DNA of 43,760 bases. Origin: Candidatus Sulfobium mesophilum. Lineage in GTDB: Bacteria; Nitrospirota; Thermodesulfovibrionia; Thermodesulfovibrionales; UBA6898. Made by a program: the position numbers and the translations under genes. The stretch spans positions 1 to 43,760 of the forward strand of contig OUUY01000046.1 of the NCBI GenBank assembly GCA_900302705.1, given 5' to 3'. This document shows, in pieces, positions 16,840-27,357 of the stretch (position 1 is the stretch's first letter; every line of letters begins with the position of its first letter). Under the pieces are notes generated by a model. The model did not search any database and was not told where the DNA came from. It saw nothing but the letters and a program-made list of their open reading frames with translations.

Positions 16840-18759
16840 ATGCAATATTATTTGCTGATACCTTTTTTGCCGTTTGCGGCTTTTTTGATCAATATCCTCT
16901 TTGGCCGTGGCTTTATAAAAGATAAGGCACACTGGGTGGCTATCATGGCGGTGGCAGGATCCTGGGTAGTTTCAGTGGCCACGCTTGTCGACGTCATGTC
17001 AGGGAGAACGCTCAATGAGGACCTTTATACGTGGATCCTCTCCGGTGGGTTCAAGGTGTCAGTCGGTTTTCTTATTGACCAACTCACTACCGTGATGCTT
17101 ATCGTTGTTACCACTTGCAGCACTCTGATCCATATATACTCCGCCGGCTATATGCACGGTGATAAAGGATATTACAGGTTCTTTTCATATCTTAGCCTGT
17201 TTACCTTTTGCATGCTGATGCTCGTTATGGCGAATAATTTTCTTCAGCTTTATTTCGGTTGGGAGGGCGTGGGTCTCTGTTCATACTTTCTCATCGGATA
17301 TTACTTCAACAAGAAGTCTGCGTCGGATGCCGGGAAAAAGGCGTTTATTGTTAACAGGTTTGGTGATTTCGGGTTCGGTATCGGCATCATCATGATATTC
17401 CTTACCTTTGGAACGGTTTACTACGCGCCTGTTTTCAGCCAGGCCGGCGCCTTCGCGACCAAGACCGTAAACTTCCTTGGCTACGACGTTCATCTCATGA
17501 CTCTTGTAGCGTTGCTCCTTTTCTGCGGCTCGGTCGGAAAGTCCGCACAGATGCCGCTGCATGTTTGGCTGCCGGATGCAATGGAAGGCCCGACTCCTGT
17601 CAGTGCCCTCATCCATGCTGCTACGATGGTGACTGCAGGCGTATTTCTGGTTGCAAGGTGTAACCCGATCTTCAGTCTTTCTGAAACAGCGCTTACTGTT
17701 GTGGCACTTACCGGAGCGATTACATCCCTGTTTGCTGCGACAATCGGTCTGGTACAAAACGATTTGAAAAGGATCATCGCGTATTCGACGGTAAGCCAGC
17801 TTGGTTATATGTTTCTGGCCTGCGGAGTCGGAGCATATACTGCCGGAATATTTCATCTGTATACACATGCTTTTTTCAAGGCCCTTCTCTTTCTCTGCGC
17901 CGGAAGTGTGATGCACGCCATGGCTGGTGAATTGGACATCCAGAAGATGGGAGGGTTGAAGAAGCATATGCCGGTGACATACCTGACAATGCTTATTGCA
18001 TCGTTCAGCATTGCAGGTGTTCCGGGTCTTGCGGGGTTCTTCAGCAAGGACGAGATACTCTGGCTTGCCTATTCAAATCCAAACCCGGCCGGCAAGGTAG
18101 TCTGGCTCATAGGGACCTTCGTGGCATTTCTTACTGCGTTTTATTCATTCAGGCTTATATTTCTTACTTTCCACGGAACGTTCCGCGGAACGCATGAGCA
18201 GGAACACCACCTGCATGAATCACCAAAATCAATGACAGTTCCCCTCATGCTTCTTTGTGTAGGCGCAGTGGCTTCCGGATGGGTAGGGATACCCCATCTT
18301 TTGGGCGGGGGGGCTCACTTTACAGAATTTATGAAGCCGGTTCTGGGGCATCCAGAAGGGCACGGTACCCATGCAGAAGAATGGATGGTGATGGCGGTCT
18401 CTGTTGCTGTCGGTTTCTCAGGAATTGGGCTTGCCTATTATATGTACATGGTGCGGAAGGAATTACCGGCTAAGCTTGCGGCACAGTTCAGCGGAGTCTA
18501 TAAGGTTCTCTTCAATAAATATTATGTTGATGAGTTGTATAGTTTTATACTCATTAGGCCCACGATATGGATAGCAAAGAACGTCCTGATCGGGATTACG
18601 GACGCAAAAATCATAGAGGCGATAGTCAACGGGGTTCCCGCTGCTATCGGCGGTTTTAGCAGTCAGTTGAGGAAGATACAGACCGGATTTCTTCACCACT
18701 ACGCAACGATTATGGCAGCGGGCATACTTATAATAGTTGCCTGGATGCTTCTGAGGTAG
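16840..18759 (+). CDS. nuoL: NADH-quinone oxidoreductase subunit L
   Basis: This 639-residue antiporter-like subunit of the complex I membrane arm has many hydrophobic helices, the YFGWEGVGLCSYFLIGYY segment carrying the key Glu of helix 5, and the channel motif SAQMPLHVWLPDAMEGPTPV. The C-terminal part contains the region forming the long lateral helix and a last membrane anchor. GAGAGGAAAG precedes the ATG at 16840. Length is slightly above average but normal. Confidence 0.96.
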   Translation: MQYYLLIPFLPFAAFLINILFGRGFIKDKAHWVAIMAVAGSWVVSVATLVDVMSGRTLNEDLYTWILSGGFKVSVGFLIDQLTTVMLIVVTTCSTLIHIYSAGYMHGDKGYYRFFSYLSLFTFCMLMLVMANNFLQLYFGWEGVGLCSYFLIGYYFNKKSASDAGKKAFIVNRFGDFGFGIGIIMIFLTFGTVYYAPVFSQAGAFATKTVNFLGYDVHLMTLVALLLFCGSVGKSAQMPLHVWLPDAMEGPTPVSALIHAATMVTAGVFLVARCNPIFSLSETALTVVALTGAITSLFAATIGLVQNDLKRIIAYSTVSQLGYMFLACGVGAYTAGIFHLYTHAFFKALLFLCAGSVMHAMAGELDIQKMGGLKKHMPVTYLTMLIASFSIAGVPGLAGFFSKDEILWLAYSNPNPAGKVVWLIGTFVAFLTAFYSFRLIFLTFHGTFRGTHEQEHHLHESPKSMTVPLMLLCVGAVASGWVGIPHLLGGGAHFTEFMKPVLGHPEGHGTHAEEWMVMAVSVAVGFSGIGLAYYMYMVRKELPAKLAAQFSGVYKVLFNKYYVDELYSFILIRPTIWIAKNVLIGITDAKIIEAIVNGVPAAIGGFSSQLRKIQTGFLHHYATIMAAGILIIVAWMLLR

Positions 18760-18766
18760 GAAAATA

Positions 18767-20305
18767 ATGGAACAGGTTATGACTAACAGTTTGGGGTTTC
18801 CGGTGCTTAGCACACTGATATTCCTGCCTTTGGCAGGCGCTGTCCTTCTGCTTCTTATGCCCAGGGCCCAAGAGGGGCTGATCAAGATTCTTGCACTTTC
18901 CGCCAGCTTAGCCGCTTTCATCATTTCTCTTCCGCTTTTTACCGGATTCGACAAATCTACCCATGTCATGCAGTTTGTTGAACGGCATAAGTGGATACCG
19001 GCATGGAACATCAATTATTCCCTTGGACTGGACGGTATAAGCATCCTTTTTGTATTGCTTTCGACACTTGTTACAATCCTCTGCGTCCTTATATCATGGA
19101 ATTCGATAAAGACTAAGGTGAAGGAGTTCTATATTTCGCTCCTCATCGTGGAAGGGGCTATGATCGGGGTTTTCTGTGCTCTCGACTTTTTCTTATTCTA
19201 TATCTTCTGGGAAGCTATGCTTATCCCGATGTACCTCCTGATTGGTGTCTGGGGCGGGCCCAACAGGATCTATGCTGCCATAAAGTTTTTCCTTTACACC
19301 CTTGTGGGAAGTGTTCTGATGCTGGTCGGAATAATTGTGCTATATCTTTATTCCGGAAGGACCTTTGATATTGTCGAACTCTCCACCAGAGTATATCCTT
19401 ACCAGATGCAACTGTGGCTATTCTGGGCCTTCTTTGCCGCCTTTGCGGTTAAGGTCCCAATGTTTCCTGTCCACACTTGGCTGCCAGATGCGCATACAGA
19501 GGCCCCTACAGCCGGGAGCGTGATACTTGCCGCCATACTCATAAAAATGGGGGCTTATGGGTTCCTGAGATTTTCCCTTCCGCTTCTGCCCGAGGCCTCA
19601 AAGGCGATGACCCCCGTGATGCTGACCCTTTCGGTGATTGCGATCATATACGGGGGGGTGATCTGTCTTGCGCAGGCAGACCTTAAACGACTGATCGCCT
19701 ACAGTTCTGTGAGTCACATGGGCTTTGTTACACTCGGCATCTTTGCACTTAATATTCAGGGGCTTGAGGGTGGCATTCTCCAAATGGTGAACCATGGCAT
19801 TGTCACAGGTGCTCTATTTTTAAGCGTTGGGATTATCTATGACCGTACGCATACAAGGCAGATAGCGGACTACGGGGGCGTGGCTTCGGTGATGCCTCTT
19901 TATGCCTCACTGTTTATCGTGTTTACATTAGCATCTATCGGTCTTCCGTCAACAAACGGCTTTATCGGTGAGTTCCTGATAATCCTCGGAGGGTTTACCT
20001 CAAATCAATGGGCCGGTTTGCTGGCCGCTACTGGCATAATTATCGGCGCTGGGTATATGCTCTGGCTCTATCAACGGGTATTTTTTATGGAGACAGGCCC
20101 AAAGGTTGCCGGTCTTCACGACATGGACGCCAGGGAACTTATAACTCTCCTGCCAATGGTTGTACTAATATTTTGGATAGGGATCTATCCCGATACCTTT
20201 CTTGGGTTTATGCACAAGTCGGTGGAGCATCTTATCGACAGGGTGAATACGGGCGGTATGCACGGGCCGACAGTCGCCAGGACTATCATGGAGGTTATTA
20301 AATGA
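18767..20305 (+). CDS. nuoM: NADH-quinone oxidoreductase subunit M
   Basis: This 512-residue antiporter-like proton-pumping subunit has FFLFYIFWEAMLIPMYLLIG, with the essential membrane Glu, and the channel motif KVPMFPVHTWLPDAHTEAPT, followed by the LIKMGAYGFLRF helix. It starts 7 bases after nuoL and continues the operon to nuoN. Confidence 0.96.
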   Translation: MEQVMTNSLGFPVLSTLIFLPLAGAVLLLLMPRAQEGLIKILALSASLAAFIISLPLFTGFDKSTHVMQFVERHKWIPAWNINYSLGLDGISILFVLLSTLVTILCVLISWNSIKTKVKEFYISLLIVEGAMIGVFCALDFFLFYIFWEAMLIPMYLLIGVWGGPNRIYAAIKFFLYTLVGSVLMLVGIIVLYLYSGRTFDIVELSTRVYPYQMQLWLFWAFFAAFAVKVPMFPVHTWLPDAHTEAPTAGSVILAAILIKMGAYGFLRFSLPLLPEASKAMTPVMLTLSVIAIIYGGVICLAQADLKRLIAYSSVSHMGFVTLGIFALNIQGLEGGILQMVNHGIVTGALFLSVGIIYDRTHTRQIADYGGVASVMPLYASLFIVFTLASIGLPSTNGFIGEFLIILGGFTSNQWAGLLAATGIIIGAGYMLWLYQRVFFMETGPKVAGLHDMDARELITLLPMVVLIFWIGIYPDTFLGFMHKSVEHLIDRVNTGGMHGPTVARTIMEVIK

Positions 20306-20336
20306 GCAATACGCAGTTGAGATTGAGGAGGTTCAG

Positions 20337-21758
20337 ATGAAGTTTATGATTCCTGGCTTAAGACCCCTGACGCCTGAGATTGTAATGACAGTGCTTGCGC
20401 TTGCCATCCTTCTGGCTGACCTTGTGATAAAGAGGAAAGAAACTTTGGCAACGCTTAGCATAATATGCGTATTTGTGGTGGCCTACACCTTCAGCGGCTC
20501 TCTTGGCACAGCCTTTGGCGGAATGTTCATTTCAGACGGTTACAGTACGTTTTTTAAGATTGTTTTTATCTTGAATGTCATACTGACCGTACTCATATCC
20601 GTGAAATATATCGCCATAGAGAAGGTGAACTTAGGCGAATATTATGGTCTTATCCTTTTTTCAACTTTGGGGATGATGATCATGGCTTCTGCGGGGGATT
20701 TGATTGTTCTTTACCTGGGTCTTGAGCTTATGGCATTGAGTACTTACATACTTGCCGGATTTATCCGGTACGATGTCAAATCCAATGAGGCAGCGATAAA
20801 GTATTTCCTGCTTGGCGCTTTTGCTTCGGCATTTTTGCTTTATGGGACGTCCATGATATACGGCCTTACCGGCACAACGAACTTGGCGGCCATATCTGAG
20901 TATATCAACCAGCATGGACTGACAGGGAATCCTGTGCTTACTCTTGCTATGGTGTTTCTTGTGGTCGCTTTTTCCTTCAAGATTGCTGCAGTCCCTTTCC
21001 ATATGTGGACCCCTGATGCCTATGAGGGCGCTCCGACGTCGATCACAGCCTTTATGTCGGTCGGGCCCAAGGCTGCAGGCTTCGCAGTTATGGGGAGGGT
21101 TTTGCTTCACGCCCTCTATCCGATCAAGCCACTTTGGGCGACGGTGCTTATTCCAGTTGCAATTCTCACAATGGGCGTTGGAAATATAGTGGCGATCTCC
21201 CAGACTAACATAAAGAGGATGCTTGCCTATTCTTCAATAGCTCATGCAGGGTATGCGCTGTTGGGGGTGATCGCAGGGACTGCCGACGGTCTGGCCAGCA
21301 TGATGACCTACCTGCTTATTTATGCCTTCATGAATATCGGCGCCTTTGCGGTTATTATTATGCTCAGGTCGGAAGGATTTAAGGGGGATATGATCTCCGA
21401 CTATGAAGGCCTTTGGCATACTCATCCCCTGGCGGCTTCGCTGATGATTGTCTTTATGTTCTCACTTACTGGAATACCTCCTACAGCCGGTTTTATGGGA
21501 AAATTCTATTTGTTTGCGAGCGCCATTAATGCCGGCTATATGTGGCTGGTGATCATAGCAGTGATTTTTAGCGCCATCTCGGCTTACTTCTATCTGAGAA
21601 TTGTCATGTACATGTGCATGCGGGAGCCCCGCCAGACTGTCGCGCTCAGCACATCACCGTCCATAGGCCTCGCGCTTGCCATAACTCTCGCCGGTGTTAT
21701 AGTCATCGGTGTGCTTCCGGCTCAGGTTGTTAACCTCGCGCGCATCGCTTTCCCGTAA
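20337..21758 (+). CDS. nuoN: NADH-quinone oxidoreductase subunit N
   Basis: This 473-residue antiporter-like subunit closes the operon. It has the GLELMALSTYILAGF segment with the conserved Glu, the FKIAAVPFHMWTPDAYEGAPT channel motif and the QTNIKRMLAYSSIAHAGYALLG helix. A hairpin with a weak T-tract follows at 21764-21784. Confidence 0.96.
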   Translation: MKFMIPGLRPLTPEIVMTVLALAILLADLVIKRKETLATLSIICVFVVAYTFSGSLGTAFGGMFISDGYSTFFKIVFILNVILTVLISVKYIAIEKVNLGEYYGLILFSTLGMMIMASAGDLIVLYLGLELMALSTYILAGFIRYDVKSNEAAIKYFLLGAFASAFLLYGTSMIYGLTGTTNLAAISEYINQHGLTGNPVLTLAMVFLVVAFSFKIAAVPFHMWTPDAYEGAPTSITAFMSVGPKAAGFAVMGRVLLHALYPIKPLWATVLIPVAILTMGVGNIVAISQTNIKRMLAYSSIAHAGYALLGVIAGTADGLASMMTYLLIYAFMNIGAFAVIIMLRSEGFKGDMISDYEGLWHTHPLAASLMIVFMFSLTGIPPTAGFMGKFYLFASAINAGYMWLVIIAVIFSAISAYFYLRIVMYMCMREPRQTVALSTSPSIGLALAITLAGVIVIGVLPAQVVNLARIAFP

Positions 21759-21763
21759 TTTTT

Positions 21764-21784
21764 ATTCAGACTCATTGTCTGAAT
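21764..21784 (+). terminator. Probable hairpin terminator after nuoN
   Basis: ATTCAGAC (21764-21771) and GTCTGAAT (21777-21784) form a perfect 8-bp stem with a TCATT loop. It begins six bases after the nuoN stop codon. The following TGCATTTGTTT is only moderately T-rich, so termination may be partial. Confidence 0.55.
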
Positions 21785-21975
21785 TGCATTTGTTTACTCC
21801 TCCATGTTAAGGGGAGGCTTGGCGGTTGTGTTGCTATTTCCGGCGCTTCCCCTGTAAACTATCACATTAGTCTCTCTGCAGTGAATCAGGGTACCTGCAT
21901 TCATGGGATACAGTCCCGCCTTTCAGGCGTTGCCGCAGCAAATCAAGGAGACAGAGATAAGAGGAGAACATAATC

Positions 21976-23787
21976 GTGAAGCGTGAAGATTTGAGAAATA
22001 TAGCTATTATCGCCCATGTCGACCATGGCAAGACTACGCTTGTCGACGGGATGCTGAAACAGTCGGGCCTGTTCCGCTCTAACGAAAAGGTGCAGGAAAG
22101 GATGATGGACAACATTGACCTCGAGCGCGAACGGGGTATCACGATTATGGCGAAGAACACCGCAGTCCAATATAACGGCTGCAAAATAAACATTGTGGAT
22201 ACGCCGGGTCACGCTGATTTCGGTGGTGAAGTTGAAAGGACTCTGAAGATGGTCGACGGCGTGCTGTTGCTTGTCGACGCCTCGGAAGGGCCTCTTCCCC
22301 AGACTAGGTTCGTCCTTAAGAAAGCCCTTGAGTTGGAACTGCCCCCGATTCTGGTCATTAACAAGATAGACAGACCTGATGCCAGGATACAGGAAGTGCT
22401 TAATGAGGTGTACGATCTATTTATCGACCTCGATGCCACAGAAGAACAGCTTGAATTTCCGATCGTTTACACGAACGCGAAACTCGGGGCGGCGAGACTC
22501 TCGATGGAGGAAGACTCGGGAGACCTGCGGTGTCTTTTGGATTTGATTCTAAAGACGATTCCTGCCCCTGAAGCAGATGAAAAGGAAGTCCTGCAGTTGC
22601 TGGTGACGAACATAGACTATAACGATTATGTCGGCAGGCTCGCCATCGGCAGGATATTTTCCGGCTCTGTCAAGGTCGGGGATTGGGTCTCAGTGATCAA
22701 GAGTAAAGACGAAGCTGACAAAACGAAGATCACCTCTCTCTTCGGATTTCAGGGCCTCGAAAGGGTCAATATCGAGAGCGCCTCTGTTGGTGACATCGTC
22801 GCCCTTGCCGGCATCGAGGGGATAAACATAGGTGACACGATAACAGATCTTGAAAACCCGAAGCCTTTGCCCAGAATAAAGGTAGACGAGCCTACCATAT
22901 CGATGGTCTTCTCGATTAATACCTCACCTTTCGCGGGTAAAGAGGGGAAATACGTCACATCCAGAAACCTGCGGGAGAGGCTTGAAAAGGAACTGCTTTA
23001 TAACGTCGCGATAAAGGTCGATTTTGATAATACAGATTCATTCAAAGTCATGGGAAGGGGTGAACTGCAGCTCGCGATACTCATAGAGATGATGCGGAGG
23101 GAGGGTTACGAACTTTCTGTTTCGATGCCCGAGACGATTACAAAGGACGTTAAGGGGACTCTTCACGAACCTATGGAGCACCTTGTGGTTGATGTGCCTG
23201 ATGAATTTGTAGGGGTTGTAACACAAAAAGTGGGAATGAGACGCGGAAGGATGCAGAAGATGCAGAATAACGGCCACGGCAGGGTTCGTCTTGAATTCAG
23301 GATACCGTCGAGGGGCCTTATCGGCTTTCGCTCTCAGTTCCTTACCGATACAAGAGGGACGGGACTCCTTAACCATATCTTTGACGGGTATGAGCCCTGG
23401 CAGGGCCAGATATCAAAGCGCGCTACGGGCGCGATTGTTTCCGACAGGGCCGGCAGAACGACAACGTATGCCCTTTTTCATTTGCAGCCGAGGGGGACAC
23501 TATTTGTAAAGGAAAATACCCCGGTCTATGAAGGTATGATAGTGGGTGAAAATTCTAGGGAAAACGATATCGACGTAAATGTCACCAAGGAGAAGAAGCT
23601 GACCAACATGAGGGCGTCAGGGGCTGATGAAGCACTGCAACTGATTCCTCCGAGGATACTCAGCCTGGAGCAGGCAATCGAATTTGTGAAAGAGGACGAG
23701 CTTGTTGAAGTTACACCGGCGGCAGTGCGCATCAGGAAAAAAATTCTTGAGGCTAACAAAAGACCCAAAAGCAGGGATAAGGGTTGA
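21976..23787 (+). CDS. typA: Ribosome-associated translational GTPase TypA/BipA
   Basis: This 603-residue protein is a translation-factor GTPase that assists 50S assembly and stress adaptation. The G motifs are clear: AHVDHGKTT (13-21), the RERGITI switch I region, [25 protein letters not shown], followed by beta-barrel and EF-G-like domains and the TypA-specific C-terminus ([26 protein letters not shown]). Start is GTG 21976 preceded by AGAGGAGA. The gene has a leader of over 100 bases with small hairpins (for example CGCC/GGCG near 21915-21932). It is convergent with the ntrC-like gene. Confidence 0.97.
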   Translation: MKREDLRNIAIIAHVDHGKTTLVDGMLKQSGLFRSNEKVQERMMDNIDLERERGITIMAKNTAVQYNGCKINIVDTPGHADFGGEVERTLKMVDGVLLLVDASEGPLPQTRFVLKKALELELPPILVINKIDRPDARIQEVLNEVYDLFIDLDATEEQLEFPIVYTNAKLGAARLSMEEDSGDLRCLLDLILKTIPAPEADEKEVLQLLVTNIDYNDYVGRLAIGRIFSGSVKVGDWVSVIKSKDEADKTKITSLFGFQGLERVNIESASVGDIVALAGIEGINIGDTITDLENPKPLPRIKVDEPTISMVFSINTSPFAGKEGKYVTSRNLRERLEKELLYNVAIKVDFDNTDSFKVMGRGELQLAILIEMMRREGYELSVSMPETITKDVKGTLHEPMEHLVVDVPDEFVGVVTQKVGMRRGRMQKMQNNGHGRVRLEFRIPSRGLIGFRSQFLTDTRGTGLLNHIFDGYEPWQGQISKRATGAIVSDRAGRTTTYALFHLQPRGTLFVKENTPVYEGMIVGENSRENDIDVNVTKEKKLTNMRASGADEALQLIPPRILSLEQAIEFVKEDELVEVTPAAVRIRKKILEANKRPKSRDKG

Positions 23788-23822
23788 GCTGAATTCTAAG
23801 GCCAGCCTTTCGGGCATTGTGC

Positions 23823-23850
23823 GCCGGCTCGTTAATCCTGGTGAGCCAGC
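23823..23850. terminator. Weak hairpin between convergent typA and ntrC-like genes
   Basis: GCCGGCTC (23823-23830) and GAGCCAGC (23843-23850) can form an 8-bp stem with one wobble around a 12-base loop. No U-tract follows on the plus strand, and the T-rich sequence on the minus side belongs to the coding end. A bidirectional terminator is possible but unproven. Confidence 0.3.
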
Positions 23851-23877
23851 AGCGTAATAAAACGAACAGCAGCCCGA

Positions 23878-25269
23878 TTATTTTATTTTATATTCCTTGA
23901 TCTTTGCCCGGAGGGTGTTACGGTTTATGCCCAGGACCTTTGCTGTCTTAAGCTGGTTGCCGTTCGTTTCCCTCAGGACTATGGATATCAGCGCCTTTTC
24001 AACTTCTGAAAGCACGGTGCCGTAAAGGTTGAAATTTGCCACTTTTGTCATATCTTTCAGATACCTCTTCAACTTTTCTTCCAAAAAATCTTTGATGGAA
24101 TAAGATGCGTCTTCCTCTATGGTGAGGTCTTTCTTTTCTATTACAGCACCAGTCGAAAGCACGCAGGCCCTCTTTATGACATTTTCGAGTTCCCGTACGT
24201 TGCCGTTCCAGTCATAATTAATTAAGGCCGCCTTTGCTTCCTTAGACAGTTCTTTTTCACCTGTTTCCAGTTTATTGGCGGCCTCCCTGAGGAAGAATTT
24301 CGCAAGCAGTGGGATATCCTCTTTGCGCTCCCTTAACCGCGGAAGTTTAATCTGTACAACGTTGAAGCGGTAGTATAGGTCCTCTCTGAAATGCCCTTTC
24401 GCAACCTCTCCGGGCAGGTCTTTGTTCGTTGCACCTATTATCCGGACATCCCCCTTGATCAAATCATTACTCCCTAAAGGGCTGAATTCCCTTTCCTCCA
24501 GGAAACGGAGGACCTTTGCCTGCAAGCTTGGCTCCATCTCCGCTATCTCATCAAGGAACAGTGTGCCGCCGGCGGCTGACTCAATCTTCCCCCTTTTGTC
24601 GGACACCGCCCCGGTGAAAGCACCCTTCCTGTAACCGAATAGCTCTGACTCCAGCAGTTCCTTAGGGATTGAGGCGGAGTTTATGGCAACGAACGGGCCA
24701 TGTGAACGTCTGCTGTTGTAATGGATGGCCTTGGCTACAAGCTCTTTTCCAGTTCCGCTTTCTCCGGTGATAAGGACGGTTATGTCTTTTGGCGCTACCT
24801 TCCCGATGTCCTTGAAGACTTTCAGTATCCCCGGACTTTTTCCTATCATGTGCGGACTTTCTGTTTCGTAGGCTGCTTTCTTAAGCTCCCGAAGTTCCTC
24901 TTTTAGAGACAAGTCCCTGAACGCCTTTTCGATCACGATCTTAAGCTCCTCTATATCGAAAGGCTTTTCAAGGTAGTCATATGCCCCTTCTTTCATGGCC
25001 GTGATTGTGCTCTGCATCTGAGCATGCGCAGTGATCATAATGACTACCGCATCAGCATGGACGGAGCGTATTTCCCTCAGCCCGTCGAGACCGTTTCCAT
25101 CAGGAAGGATAAGATCCAGCAGTATCACCTGGTGCCCTTCCTGAACCGCTTTAAGACCCGACGAAAGCCTCGTTCTGGAGATAATACTATAGCCCAGAGG
25201 TTCGAGGGCCTTCTTAATGACCCATATTATACTCTCATCATCATCTATGACTAAGATTTTTTTATCCAT
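23878..25269 (-). CDS. ntrC: NtrC-like sigma-54-dependent response regulator
   Basis: This 463-residue protein has a receiver domain with D52 as phospho-acceptor, the AAA+ core with GESGTGKE, the GAFTGA loop and WNGNVRELENV, and a Fis-type DNA-binding end (NQLKTAKVLGINRNTLRAKI) very typical of NtrC proper. I start it at ATG 25269; an in-frame TTG at 25278 is possible. The gene overlaps the end of the partner kinase by 8 bases. With that NtrB-like kinase it probably regulates nitrogen assimilation, though no glnA, glnB or amtB is in the window to support that. Its C-terminus is clearly different from that of the activator at 3729-5126. Confidence 0.9.
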   Translation of the reverse strand: MDKKILVIDDDESIIWVIKKALEPLGYSIISRTRLSSGLKAVQEGHQVILLDLILPDGNGLDGLREIRSVHADAVVIMITAHAQMQSTITAMKEGAYDYLEKPFDIEELKIVIEKAFRDLSLKEELRELKKAAYETESPHMIGKSPGILKVFKDIGKVAPKDITVLITGESGTGKELVAKAIHYNSRRSHGPFVAINSASIPKELLESELFGYRKGAFTGAVSDKRGKIESAAGGTLFLDEIAEMEPSLQAKVLRFLEEREFSPLGSNDLIKGDVRIIGATNKDLPGEVAKGHFREDLYYRFNVVQIKLPRLRERKEDIPLLAKFFLREAANKLETGEKELSKEAKAALINYDWNGNVRELENVIKRACVLSTGAVIEKKDLTIEEDASYSIKDFLEEKLKRYLKDMTKVANFNLYGTVLSEVEKALISIVLRETNGNQLKTAKVLGINRNTLRAKIKEYKIK

Positions 25270-26299
25270 TATGCCCAAACGGTATATAAATAAAAAAGGA
25301 CGTGCCCTTGCCTACCTGGCTCTTCAAAGTGATAAGGCCGCCATGATCTTTAATGATCTTTCTTGACAAAGCGAGACCTAAGCCGGTGCCGTGCTTCTTC
25401 TTTGTATAAAAAGGGATGAAAATTTTCTGAAGGTCTTTATCCGGGATACCCCGGCCAGTGTCCCTTATGGATATTAAGACCCAGCGCTTTATACGTCCTC
25501 CTTCTCTGACGGACTCCTTTGAAGGCGCAGTGGATATCTCCAGTCTACCACCCTTCTTCATGGACTCAAGCGCATTTTTTATAATGTTCAAAAAGACCTG
25601 CAGAAGCTTTGATTCATCGCCCTTTATCTGCGGGAGACTGGGATCATAAAATCTCCTCAGTGTTATCCCTGACCCCTTTATGGGCGCATCCATGATGGAA
25701 AGGGCTTTCTCCATTACCTCATGGATATTTACCTGGTTAAATGCCGGTTTTTTGCAGAGCGTCAGGTAGTCATGCAAGATCAAGTTGAGTCTGTCTGTCT
25801 CCTTCACAATAAGGTCGACATATTCGTCAATAGGCGCATTTTTCAGTTTATTACGCAGAAGCTGCGCAGCTCCTTTTATCCCTCCCAGCGGGTTCTTAAT
25901 TTCATGGGCGATTGAGCCGATGAGGTAGACGAGGGAGTCAAAATCATATTCCTCCCTTTCCGAGATATTTATATTTTGTGAGATTGACAGCACAGCCCCT
26001 TCTATTTTACCGTTGAAAAAAAAAGGCGAAAGGTGGAAATCGATATTAATGAACTGTCCAATGTTCAGGCTGACAGATTTGCCTTTAAACGAGCGGCCCT
26101 CGTGTATCGTCTCCTTTATGAGCGGCGAGATGGCTTTTTCATTGTCCAGAATCTCTGACAATTTTTTCATCATAATATCCTTGGAACTTTTTCGCAGCAG
26201 TTCCTCGGCAGTTTTATTCAAATAGATGATTCGCATCGTCTTGTCGAAAAGGATGACGGCTTCTTCGAGGCTGTTTATTATTGCTTCTAGAGAGATCAC
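25262..26299 (-). CDS. ntrB: NtrB-like cytoplasmic PAS histidine kinase
   Basis: This 345-residue soluble kinase has a PAS domain (about 5-110), then HisKA with H132 in the IAHEIKNPLGGIKGAAQLL motif characteristic of NtrB/GlnL, then a HATPase domain (NIIKNALESM, DTGRGIPD, GTGLGLALS). No transmembrane helix is visible. The start is a GTG at 26299 with no clear ribosome-binding site. It is co-transcribed with the regulator at 23878-25269 and divergent from rpsU across a 268-base gap. Confidence 0.9.
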   Translation of the reverse strand: MISLEAIINSLEEAVILFDKTMRIIYLNKTAEELLRKSSKDIMMKKLSEILDNEKAISPLIKETIHEGRSFKGKSVSLNIGQFINIDFHLSPFFFNGKIEGAVLSISQNINISEREEYDFDSLVYLIGSIAHEIKNPLGGIKGAAQLLRNKLKNAPIDEYVDLIVKETDRLNLILHDYLTLCKKPAFNQVNIHEVMEKALSIMDAPIKGSGITLRRFYDPSLPQIKGDESKLLQVFLNIIKNALESMKKGGRLEISTAPSKESVREGGRIKRWVLISIRDTGRGIPDKDLQKIFIPFYTKKKHGTGLGLALSRKIIKDHGGLITLKSQVGKGTSFFIYIPFGHNG

Positions 26300-26499
26300 A
26301 GGCGATATGTTATGGGAAATATATTAACCGGTTAGTTATGCGGCATTAGACGCACAGTTCCGCGCTCCTGTTTTTTTGATATCTAAGACTTTAGCATATG
26401 GCGAATTCCTTTTCAATCAGACAGCCATCGAGTGTTCGGCGCGCCGCGAAGCTTGTGATTATTCTCTTTATTATCAACCATTTCTTCAGAAAGTTTGCA

Positions 26500-26529
26500 T
26501 TGACACGTTCTTTATCAAACTGGTAATAT
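26500..26529 (+). promoter_or_regulatory. Sigma-70 promoter of rpsU-yqeY
   Basis: TTGACA (26500-26505) and TAATAT (26524-26529) are separated by 18 bases. The predicted start of transcription is about 30 bases before the ribosome-binding site GGAGGAG of rpsU. It likely drives the macromolecular-synthesis cluster, at least through yqeY. Confidence 0.7.
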
Positions 26530-26567
26530 TGGTGAACTATTTTTAAACAGGGAGGAGTGATACATGG

Positions 26568-26765
26568 ATGCCCTCAATACGGGTACGGGAAAATGACTCG
26601 TTCGAAAACGCTCTTAAGAAATTTAAGAAACAGTGTGAAAAAGAAGGAATTCTTTCTGAGATAAAGAAAAGAGAGCATTACGACAAGCCAAGTGTAAAGA
26701 AGAAGAAAAAGGCCATTGCGGCGCGGAAAAAGGCCATGAAGAGAGTCAAGATGTCGGTGAGATAA
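26568..26765 (+). CDS. rpsU: 30S ribosomal protein S21
   Basis: This is a 65-residue, strongly basic protein with the S21 start [21 protein letters not shown] and a lysine-rich tail. It binds the 30S platform and is needed for translation initiation in many bacteria. ATG 26568 follows GGAGGAG at a suitable distance. It begins the classic rpsU-dnaG-rpoD cluster, here with yqeY inserted one base downstream. Confidence 0.96.
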   Translation: MPSIRVRENDSFENALKKFKKQCEKEGILSEIKKREHYDKPSVKKKKKAIAARKKAMKRVKMSVR

Positions 26766-26766
26766 C

Positions 26767-27222
26767 ATGTCTTTACTGCAGAGGCTTGATGCAGACATGA
26801 AGACTGCTTTAAGGGAGTCTGATAAACTTAAGCTTTCTACGATACGACTGGTCAAGGCCGCGGTCAAGAACCAGCAGATTGAAAAGGGCCGTGAACTTTC
26901 TGACGAGGAGATACAGTCAGTCATTTCGACGCTCGCAAAGCAGAGGAAGGACTCGATTGAGCAATTTTTAAGGGGCGGCCGTCAGGACCTGGCTGACCAG
27001 GAGAGACGCGAATTGGCGGTTCTTCAGGCATATATGCCGGAACAGCTTTCACCTGCCGAACTCGACAAAATTATCATTCAGGCGATACAAGAGTCCTCAT
27101 CTACGGACGAAAAAGACATGGGAAAGGTCATGAAGGTCCTGATGCCGCGGATTAAGGGCTTAGCAGACGGAAAAACAGTCAACATCAGGGTCAAGGAACT
27201 TTTGCAGTCTCTCCGCAACTGA
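26767..27222 (+). CDS. GatB/YqeY domain protein
   Basis: This 151-residue helical protein of the YqeY family resembles the C-terminal tRNA-binding domain of GatB. The signature KLSTIRLVKAAVKNQQIEKGRELSDEE and the QAYMPEQLSPAELDKII region are present. The biochemical role is not well settled; tRNA or amidotransferase-related functions are suggested from homology. Its place between rpsU and dnaG is common in many phyla. Confidence 0.93.
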   Translation: MSLLQRLDADMKTALRESDKLKLSTIRLVKAAVKNQQIEKGRELSDEEIQSVISTLAKQRKDSIEQFLRGGRQDLADQERRELAVLQAYMPEQLSPAELDKIIIQAIQESSSTDEKDMGKVMKVLMPRIKGLADGKTVNIRVKELLQSLRN

Positions 27223-27357
27223 TTCGGCAAAAGAGAATAAATCGGTAAGTACTGACGCCTTCTCCTCAATGATAGATAGCCCACGGACAAATCGTTTGGA
27301 CAATTTCTCTTGATGTTCGTGGTAAAATATTTCTAAGAATTTTTCTGTGGGGAATGT

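Noticed and set aside
17281-17967. Minus-strand reading frame of 228 codons opposite nuoL
   Set aside because: Antisense shadow of a clear membrane subunit gene; composition is unlike a real protein of this genome.
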